Shown: piece after piece, positions 55,907 through 64,000 of the stretch | Layout: each line of letters starts with the position of its first letter | Position numbering within the stretch: the first letter of the stretch is position 1 | NCBI GenBank assembly: GCA_958299035.1 | Contig: CATQJL010000316.1 | Location: 11,068,347 to 11,132,346 of the forward strand | Length of the DNA stretch: 64,000 nt | Origin: Cylicocyclus nassatus | Lineage: Eukaryota; Nematoda; Chromadorea; Rhabditida; Strongylidae | Direction of reading: 5' to 3' | Translations under genes and position numbers: made by a program | Notes under the pieces: model-generated | Database searches by the model: none | What the model saw: only the letters and a program-made list of their open reading frames with translations | Told to the model about the DNA's origin: nothing

Positions 55907-56303
55907 TATGTTACTAGTTGACTTTCCCGGTCCAGCCCGGGCCATTTTCATCTGCACTGCGAGCTCCCCCTCTCCCCCCCCCTCTTATATTGGATGACTT
56001 ACCCCGGAACATCCGCTTCGATACCGCATCCTCGCGATCCCGAGGTAAAAATGAGCTTCACCGCCCTCCTTTACATGAAATGGAAAAATGCTCGATTAAG
56101 CATGATAAGCTTTCAATTCCTTAGAAAAACGTAAACAAATCAATAAATCGACAGAAGGACCCCTTGAATCGCCGCGAAAAGTAGCCTATCATCTGCGCAG
56201 GGGTCGAAAACATAAGTGTGCAAAGTTTCAGACGAATCGGTTGAGCGGCGCGAGTTTCTATAACGCACATACCCTCCAAACTGACAATTTTTGAGTTTTA
56301 TAT
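55907..56303 (+). mobile_element. Unclassified short element inserted in the palindrome arm
   Basis: This is the part of the interruption before the mariner-type MITE. It begins TACTAGTTGACTTTCCCGGT and has GTGCAAAGTTTCAGACGAAT then CGGTTGAGCGGCGCGAGTTT near the end. That wording resembles short repeats found widely in invertebrates that start CTAGCTGACCC and end with AAATCGGTTCAG-type sequence; class not settled. The right arm of the palindrome lacks it. Confidence 0.45.
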
Positions 56304-56308
56304 ATATA

Positions 56309-56988
56309 CAGGGTGTCCAAAAAGTATGTATCGAACGTTTGATCGTTAATAACTCTCTTCCCAAGAAGTCTTTTGCCTTGCTTCAGGTACCGTTTTGTAG
56401 AGCTGGCTTCAACTTAGATTTGCAGTATAGAACGAATCACTCATTTCTCTTCATTACTGTAGGATTACGTTAGAAACTTCAAGGAGGGTTTTAAGCAATG
56501 AAAGGCCATATTTTGCCCCAGAAAGGAAACAAAACAGCCTTGAAACTTTTACACTAGGCTAATTAGAGTTGCTGATTATAACTGTAAAGTTCCCAACTTA
56601 TTATGATGCTTCATTGAAGAGTTATGCCAGGTAAGAAGTAGCGGCCATTTTTTCAATGTTCCTAAAAAGTGGGATTGCACCGTTTAGAAAGCTTCGTAAT
56701 CTTGTGAATAGTTAATTATTGAACTCAGCGTCCATAAAAACCCTATTACACAAGTTTTCACGATTTTTTGAAAAATTTTCAAACGGCAGCTTTTTTCACA
56801 TTAACACCATATGTTTCAAGTTTCTACCGTAATCCTACAGTAATGAAGAGAGATGAATGATTCGTTCTATAGTGCAAATCTAAGTTGAAGCCAGCTCTAC
56901 AAAACGGTACCTAAAGCAAGGCAAAAGACTTCTTGGGAAGAGAGTTATTAACGATCAAACGTTCGATACATACTTTTGGGACACCCTG
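56309..56988. mobile_element. 680-bp mariner-type MITE (CAGGGTGTCC ends)
   Basis: The ends are CAGGGTGTCCAAAAAGTATG and the inverse, with TA at 56307-56308 and 56989-56990. Arms of about 170 bp look nearly perfect, which suggests it is young. It sits next to the 55907 element within the left palindrome arm. Confidence 0.88.
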
Positions 56989-59794
56989 TATAGATAATCA
57001 CTGACGACACAAAATTGGATCATTTTTGATATACAATAAGAAATGTACTTTAGAAAACGCTGTGTGAGTTTTTATCGCTCTATCTCTTATAGCAAAAAAC
57101 CACTCACAGAACATGCAAAATTTCCGGAAATTCCGCGAAATTCATGTGAATCACGCAAATTACACAGGGCCATAACTTCTTTCCGAATGAGTATGTTCAA
57201 AATCCGAAAACAACGTTGTATTCAGCTCGTCAAGGCAAATCTTTTGATATACAGGTTGTCTCCAATATCTTGTTTTCAGTAATCTTGATTTTGCATGCCG
57301 ACGCCTCTTCGCATGGGCGTAACGCAACAAGCATCACACATAGGAGATTTCCATGGGCACCTTTCGATAGTACTCTTTCACTAGATTATCGTGCGCTAAA
57401 CAGCCGCCGAAGACTCTTTTTCAAAAGAGATAGAAGAGCTGATAAACTCTGGAAAATTAAGCTGTTCCAAGTTCTACTAGCCGTAACTTTTTTTAGAATG
57501 AACATTTTCGAAATCAGAAAGCAGATTTGTGTTCATTTTGTCAAGTCGAATCTTACTGTGTACAGCATGTCCTTGAAATTCCGTTTTCAGTTTTTCAAAA
57601 TTTTCTGCGCGCGTATATTCACAAGGTCGCAACGCAGCGCACATCAAACATAAAAGACTCTATTAAGCATTGTTGGATTGTGCTGCTTCTGCAGATTATC
57701 GAGCGCTAAGAAGCAGCAGGAAAGTCTTCTTGAAAAAAGATAGAAGAGCTGGTTCTAAAAAATCGTGTTGTCTCAAATTTTGCCCACAGTGATCCTAAAA
57801 TGAGAAGCTCTACTGCTAAGCAGAGGTGATTTTCGTAATAGCAGGTCAGATACCTCTATGAGCAAGTTTTTAAAGAAATGTGGGTGATTTGATTGCATAT
57901 GCTCACTTCGCCTAAGGGAACCCATTGAGTTGAATATAATGGTCGCGCGTTCTTCAGCTGCTCATTTGAATATCCAAGCACCTTCGTAGCTTGAGCTCAG
58001 ATCTACCTAATTATCCGGCACATTAAGACCATTAACCAATGTGAACAGATTTGATCAGTATGTCATACAACCACTGAGGGTGGAATTTCGACGAAATACG
58101 CGATTTTTACATTTGGAGCGAAATTCATGAGGACGAGTTTTCGTAGGCTCGTAACTCGGCGAACTTTATAGACTGGAGCCTGAGCATGCACCTTTTGATA
58201 GCACAGTTCCCAGTGATTTTGACTTGGAAAAGCAAGCAGGCAAGTTTTCTGATAAATTCGCGAAAAGTGCAGGCAAATTTACGAACTTTCGTGACTCAGT
58301 TACAGTCACCTCTCATCTCTACAAAAAAAAACCCTGTCTTCTTCAAAGACCACTACTTTCGTAAACAGCGTGTTCGAAAACCTCTTTGGGCGAAGAGAGG
58401 TTGCCTGACCTGCTATTACGAAAATCACCTCTGCTTAGCAGTAGAGCTTCTCATTTTAGGGTCACTGTGGGCAAAATTTGAGACAACACGATTTTCTAGG
58501 ACCAGCTTTTCTATCTTTTTTCAAGAAGATTCTCCTTCTTAGCGCTCGATAATCTGCGGAAGCAGCACAATCCAACAGTGCTTAGAGTCTTTTATGTTTG
58601 ATGTGCGCTGCGTTGCGACCTTGTGAATATACGCGCGCGGAAAATTTTGAAAAAATTAAAAACGAATTTCAAGGATATGCTGTATACAGTAAGATTCGAC
58701 TTGACAAGATGAACACAAATCTGCTTTCTGATTTCGAAAATGTTCATTCTAAAGAAAGTTACGGCTAGTAGAACTTGGAACAGCTTAATTTTTCCAGAGT
58801 TTATCAGCTCTTCTATCTCTTTTGAAAGAGAGTCTTCGGCTGCTGTTTAGCGCACGATAATCTAGTGAAAGAGTACTATCGAACGGTGCCCATGGCAGTC
58901 TCCTATGTGTGATGCTTGTTGCGTTACACCCATGCGAAGAGGAGTCGGCATGCAAATTCAAGATTATTGAAAACAAGATATTGGAGACAACCTGTATATC
59001 AAAAGATTCGCCTTGACGAGCTGAATACAACGTTGTTTTCGGATTTTGAACATACTCATTCGGAAAGAAGTTATGGCTTTGCGTAATTTGCGTGATTCAC
59101 ATGAATTTCGCGGAATTCCCGGAAATTTTGCATGTTCTGTGAGTGGTTTTGTGCTATAAGAGATAGAGCGATAACTCACACAGCGTTTTCTAAAGTACAT
59201 TTCTTATTGTATATCAAAAATGATCCAATTTTGTGTCGTCAGTGATTATAACATATAATAGGATAAGGATGTTTACGTGACTTTGTGTGCCTGTGTGTGT
59301 GTAAGTGTGCCTGTTACGAAATTCGTGAAGCGTGTTCCCGCCAGCGTTCTAAGCCCAAATTTTGTATAGCGCATGCTACCTTCATGAAAGTCCAACATGC
59401 AAAAGCACGAGTAAATTTGTTGAGTGGATCCCTCAGAAAATGCGCGCTAAACGGGTCCACCTGGCTTCTGTACCGCAAAATTCGGTCCGTATCACCAATT
59501 TTTGCAGAATCGTGGATGACTTTGGTAAGCAAATGTGCAAGCGATGGAGCTTAGCCCGAAAAATGGTCGAAAGTTTACTACATAACGAAAACGGCGCCAA
59601 AAAGAATTGGTTATGTAAATGGTCAATTTGCCAAGGTTCTAGCTAAGCGTTTGAGAAGATTTTCGCATGGAGATGTAGCTCACGTCACTCTTCCCTACTG
59701 ACGAGCCTCGGGAGTGGTTAACACTATAGTAACTTCTATAAGGGTAGAAACGAAACAGGCGTAAAGAACCCATCATATCAATATTTACTATTTA

Positions 59795-62700
59795 TAATAG
59801 GATAGAAGCACCTATCGCTATTCGTTACTGGATTGCGGTAGGAACTTTCAGTATCAAGGTGTCCTTGCAAATTATCAGTAACTTTGAATAATCTCGAAAC
59901 AACTGATTTTTTGTGGTAAGTTTTTGGAGACGTTTATTCTAACAACTAACTTCGTAGAGATTTTTGACGCAGTTTAGTCACGTGAAGAGGTTCTAGAATG
60001 ATTAATGAGCGTTGTTTTTTTTTGTTATGCCTGGGATAATTTTCGGAAGAACGTTTACAAGAACGTGCGTTGCAATATTTATAGAAACAGCAACCTTGAT
60101 TGGCTTGATTACAGTTTACAGCTCCTTTGCAGGCTTTTCATAATGCAATATCTATTCTCAATGGTAGATCACCCTTGTCGAAATTCCTTTCGTAATTTTA
60201 CAGTAAGAGAGCTTATCCTTTACACCTTTTACATATCTTCGTTTGTTGAGAGGCACAGACTCGCCAGTAAATATTCCTCTTTAACTCCGTCCCTACCCAT
60301 TGATAGTGTAGATCAAAAAAAATATCAGAGATGAAAAAGATATGTAAACTTAATGGCAAAACCAAAATAAACTGTTGAAGAACGGGTAAAAACGCCAGAA
60401 TAAGTTTGAAATATTTTTCCGGTCTTTCAAATCGGTTTTTCGGTTTAGGACGGTTTAGAATTCGGGGTACTTACAAGTCTTGATTTCTACTTTTATGCTG
60501 ACATCGTCGACTTATTTCTTTTTTTATAATTGTATCAAGGGCAACAATGTATGGGAGGGCCTTGCCAAGAAACTCAAGATCATGAAATAATTATGTAAGT
60601 AACGTATCATTTATAGTCGAATGTAAAAATCGGAATCGCACAGGTTTTGCAAACTGTATCTAGTAGGACTAGACAAATTTTTCAAACAGATGTTATGAAA
60701 TTCACACACTTTCCGAAATTTCGGAAATTGCTGGAACCATTCCGATGGCAGCAGAGTGGAAATCAAAGGATTCTATCATAACTTCACTTATTTCTCAAGA
60801 GACTCATCCTTTCTCACTACCAGAGAATTTCTTTCTTCTCTTCACTGCAGCGGTAACGTCTGATCAACATCTGGTAATGAGCTACCAGATGATACTCCAA
60901 TAACATGTGAGCTGAAAACAGAGTAAGAGAAGGATATCCTATGGGTAGTGTTTGACCAAGCTTTTTGAAGGAAAAGTTTATGTTTAGACTATGATCAGAA
61001 GCTAATTCAACAAGTAAATTTCTTCCTGCGTCCACTTGTCTGTTTTAACATTATAGCGCTAAAAGCTGGGATCTGATCGCTTTTTTCGAAAGCCCATATG
61101 ATAAAATCATTTATATGTATGGGCCGTAATCATTGAGATTTTATTTCAGACTCATGAGAGCTGCCCTCACATTAATAGCATTCCGATACAAGGGACGTTG
61201 TTTTATACTCCTTTGACACATACAGTAAAGCATTCTTTTACAACATGTCATAGAATTTCGTTATTAGCTTAGAAATCTTAAATTGTTTCGAGCTGATGAT
61301 ACTCTTTGGTAAGTAAATCTTTATGCGCAGTATACTTCGTGGAATACGAAATTTTTCATCGAATGACTAAATGTGGAATGAATTCGAGATTTAAAAATAT
61401 CGAATGAACGAATATCGACTAAATTCGAGATTAGTAAATTTAGAAAAGCGAATACCAAATAAAATTCGGAAACTAGAATTTCTGATTCGATTATATCGAC
61501 ATTGGTAATCGAAAATCGAATATGTATTCGAACAAATCATTCGAATATCTAGATTGACTATATAAAACTTGTTGATACACCCGCACGGTCAATATAGCTT
61601 TGCACCATATTCGAATATTTGGAATATACTATAAGTTCATTCTAAATGAATTTGAAATGAGCATTCAAATAATATTCGTTTGAAACCTCAATGCCTCGAG
61701 TTTTTGAGCTTTATTCGAGACCCCGTTTTTGAATTATTTGATTTTTCTAGCTTCTTTCGGTTCCCGTTTTTTGATTATTTAAAGGCAGTGGCTCGGCAAA
61801 TCTCAACCTAGTCAAATTTTCACTTACCTGGGGTTATTCAATATTCCCAAAAATCCACTTCTGCAAGCTTGAAAACGGCGAAAACGAGGGTTTTTCAATG
61901 CCCTTCCCCTCGGAATTGGAAGAGTGGCGCAAGGCTGATGGTGCTGGAACTTGCGGGACCCAATGGTTATAGCATTGCGGCCGGCAGCTTCCAATGGTGA
62001 GGAGGAAACTGTTAACTCGTCCGGGAGCGTGTAAGGTTGGCCTGCGCGTGTACCGTCTGCACCCCAGAGAGGTTCCCATGTGAACCAGCGTGCGTACGAG
62101 GTGCGACGCTGCCTTTCGCTCTTTTTGACACGTTTCTCCTGAGATTTCAACGGAAGTGCCCGAGGTTAACACGTTCAAAAGTGCGAAAGGCAGCGAGATG
62201 ACGTGGTACCTATGGGAACCTCTCTGGGGCGCAGACGATAAGTTTGAGCGCCATTTTCTCGGCAGGGAAGGCATGCTGTGCAACCAGGATTGCACTGTTT
62301 TCATACTTGGGCGACAAGGAATATCGCATTGAAATCCTGAGCTGCTGAATTTTGCCGATCCACTGCCTTTAAGTTTCCAAACTTTATTCGAAAATTAAAA
62401 ATTAATAGACTTTCTAGCTTTGAATGCGAGTGTATTTAAATGTTTTATTCTTATTCGATTTGCATTAAAGTATAACGTAAAAGTGACTGGTACTGCGGTA
62501 GAGTCAAGCTTTTGTGAGCGCGAAAATCACAAAGAGTTTAACTTTGGGATGCACTAGTTTTCCGCTGGTTTGGATAAAAACATAATACACCTTTTTAACA
62601 AACATGGTTTCATGCGGGTTTCTGGAACGCTGCCATGTGGAACCGAAGTGAGCATAAATTTTGTATGACATATTTATAACAAGCAAGTTCGCGGGTGCTA

Positions 62701-63020
62701 GTCTTCTCATGCGCTTGTAGTTTGAAAGGATTTTTATTGACAGAAAATTTATGCAGGGTTTTGCAAAATCACTTTATCAGATAAGAAAGAACAGTCCTGC
62801 TCACCATGACCAAGTTGAGTAATTTAATAATCAGAACTCAATCCTAAACAATCACACATCGGAAGAAAACTTTTTACTGTTTTTCGTTAGTAAACTAAAC
62901 AAAGATAGAAACACTCTGCTTTGCATTGAAAACGCTCTTCTTTCTCTTTCCAACGGTCAGTTATAACTGTGTGAATGTAGCGGTTGCTCGGACTTTTACT
63001 GGATTTCCACTCCATACTCC
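59795..63020. repeat. Segmental duplication copy B (partner 6290-14120)
   Basis: Collinear with copy A. It lacks the Penelope-like composite, the two MITEs near 10.6-11.2 kb and the mariner-type element at 11.9-12.7 kb, and so provides their empty sites. It has its own TTAA MITE at 61783-62368, absent from copy A near 13625. Confidence 0.8.
61783..62368. mobile_element. 586-bp TTAA-type MITE
   Basis: TTAA flanks at 61779-61782 and 62369-62372. The ends are AGGCAGTGGCTCGGCAAA and the inverse ending TTTGCCGATCCACTGCCT. The interior is itself an inverted repeat (CCCAGAGAGGTTCCCAT faces ATGGGAACCTCTCTGGGG). Minus frames of 108 and 156 codons inside are palindrome by-products. Copy A shows the uninterrupted site. 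Confidence 0.85.
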
Positions 63021-63028
63021 ATAAATTA

Positions 63029-63950
63029 GGTGGTTCCATAAGTTCGTAGCGTTTTCATTTTCGTTGTCGTTTTCTGGTGAAGCAGTTGGATTAGGGCAAA
63101 TTATCTGATATTAATCGAAACAGCCAAGTTTTTTCAAAACCTTCTTGTTGTTTTTGAAGCAATTCTGATGATTTTTGGTTCATAATTTCTTAGAGCAAAT
63201 TTTTTGAGTGGCAGGAAATGGCCATTTCGGCACCTATGCTTTTCACATTTCGTCCATATCCCACAAATATTTCTCTGTGTGTATAATCGGAGTAGCAAGT
63301 GGCAAGTAACGTTGATGTGCTGACACAATGGTGTCCAGCCAGTATGCTAAGAACTGTTTTAACGAAGTCTCAAAAGTTGCTGTCTTCGACTGCTGCAGCT
63401 TGAGTTTTACGCGTCGTTTCGTAACAGAATGTTCTCGTCCTGCTATCAAGCCTTGTGCGATGAGCAGCTTTGTCTAGGTAATGCAAAAGTTTGAATCAAC
63501 CGGTGACCAGCGATTTTACGCTTTCCCGAAAAATTTTGGCTTAGAAAACTTCCCCATTCCGGCCAAACGCAAAACATCTACACATGCCGTAAAAGTGCGC
63601 TCTATCATTCTCTGTAGCGTCTCCCTTGACAAGATTATTGTTCGGTGCATCATGGTCCGGTAAACAGTATTCTTCATCACTCATAGCAATTTCGAGTAAA
63701 AATTTTCCTCTTGTAATTTCCGTTCATAGCGCCGAAGATGGAGATGCCGAAAGCGGCGTTTTTTGCCACAAAAAAACTCTGCTTTAAGCCGCCACAAAAC
63801 AAAGGTTATCAGGTTTACTCTGGAAATAAAACGCAGTTCTTGTTGAGTAGAATTGGCTCTTTCGGAGGGTACGCACATTTTGCGGTAAACCTACCGCTTC
63901 ACCAGAAAACGACGACAAAAATAAAAACGTTACCAACTTATGGAATAACC
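63029..63950. mobile_element. 922-bp mariner-type non-autonomous element
   Basis: TA at 63027-63028 and 63951-63952. Roughly 60-bp inverted ends start GGTGGTTCCATAAGTTCGTA and share GTCGTTTTCTGGTGAAGC further in. Frames inside (for example 63449-63243 minus) do not show recognisable mariner transposase motifs, so it is either decayed or a deletion derivative. Related ends occur at 11861-12712. Confidence 0.8.
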
Positions 63951-64000
63951 TAATACATCTTGAATAAATTTACTCTAATTGTACAAGTACAAGATCACCT

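Larger units (their letters stand above)
55473..59684. repeat. 4.2-kb palindrome (giant foldback element)
   Basis: The left arm (55473-55912 plus about 56992-57868) is the inverse of the right arm (about 58407-59684), with a spacer of about 540 bp. The outermost 10 bp are CGTGAGCTAC and its inverse. The arms are close in sequence: the mirrored 89-codon frames at 55603-55872 (minus) and 59285-59554 (plus) differ at five residues. The left arm is interrupted by an insertion at about 55913-56991. No transposase is seen. Confidence 0.85.

Noticed and set aside
61824..62304. 108- and 156-codon minus frames
   Set aside because: Both lie inside the 61783-62368 MITE, overlap each other in different frames, and follow its internal inverted repeat.
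63243..63449. Mariner transposase frame inside 63029-63950
   Set aside because: The frame lacks recognisable transposase motifs, so only the inverted ends and TA duplication are used for the call.

Overview
This window looks like a repeat-rich stretch of a nematode nuclear genome, most likely a strongylid-type parasite; the placement is inference. The reasons are two decayed serpentine chemoreceptor genes, very short introns (48-49 nt) with TTTCAG/TTTAG acceptors, RTE-type and CR1/Jockey-type LINEs, Penelope-like elements and many short inverted-repeat DNA elements. I see no operon, rRNA, tRNA or CRISPR array. A 500-base run of N (39367-39866) is an assembly gap.

Layout. 1-2440: a decayed RTE LINE (minus) split by a 995-bp inverted-repeat element with a clean 3-bp target duplication. 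2843-4961: a serpentine receptor pseudogene (minus) holding a TTAA-flanked MITE. 6290-14120: copy A of an old segmental duplication whose copy B is 59795-63020. Copy A was invaded by a composite Penelope-like element (6521-10408) encoding a reverse transcriptase and a GIY-YIG endonuclease, and by three MITEs. 14884-17998: a large inverted-repeat element with a LINE fragment in one arm. 18317-20058: the best host gene candidate, a five-exon predicted secreted protein with a TATA box (minus). 22732-23183: a foldback element. 24383-27985: a frameshifted LINE. 30919-32917: two TA-flanked inverted-repeat elements. 33360-34420: a second RTE tail.

36930-39366 carries a dispersed repeat in two versions. 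One has a single copy of a hairpin-containing unit and the other has nine tandem copies, next to the N gap. 39955-54262: a second serpentine receptor pseudogene (plus), paralogous to the first. Its exons are now about 13 kb apart because a LINE with an open 820-codon reading frame, a second decayed LINE, a decayed Penelope-like RT and several MITEs lie between them. 55473-59684: a 4.2-kb palindrome with later insertions. 59795-63020 is copy B, followed by a mariner-type MITE to 63950.

Almost everything recognisable is mobile. The useful feature of the window is that several insertions can be dated and bounded by internal paralogous empty sites: the A/B duplication, the two receptor copies and the RTE reading frame. 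The reverse transcriptase/GIY-YIG element and the 820-codon LINE look youngest. The host contribution is the secreted-protein gene and the two receptor relics.
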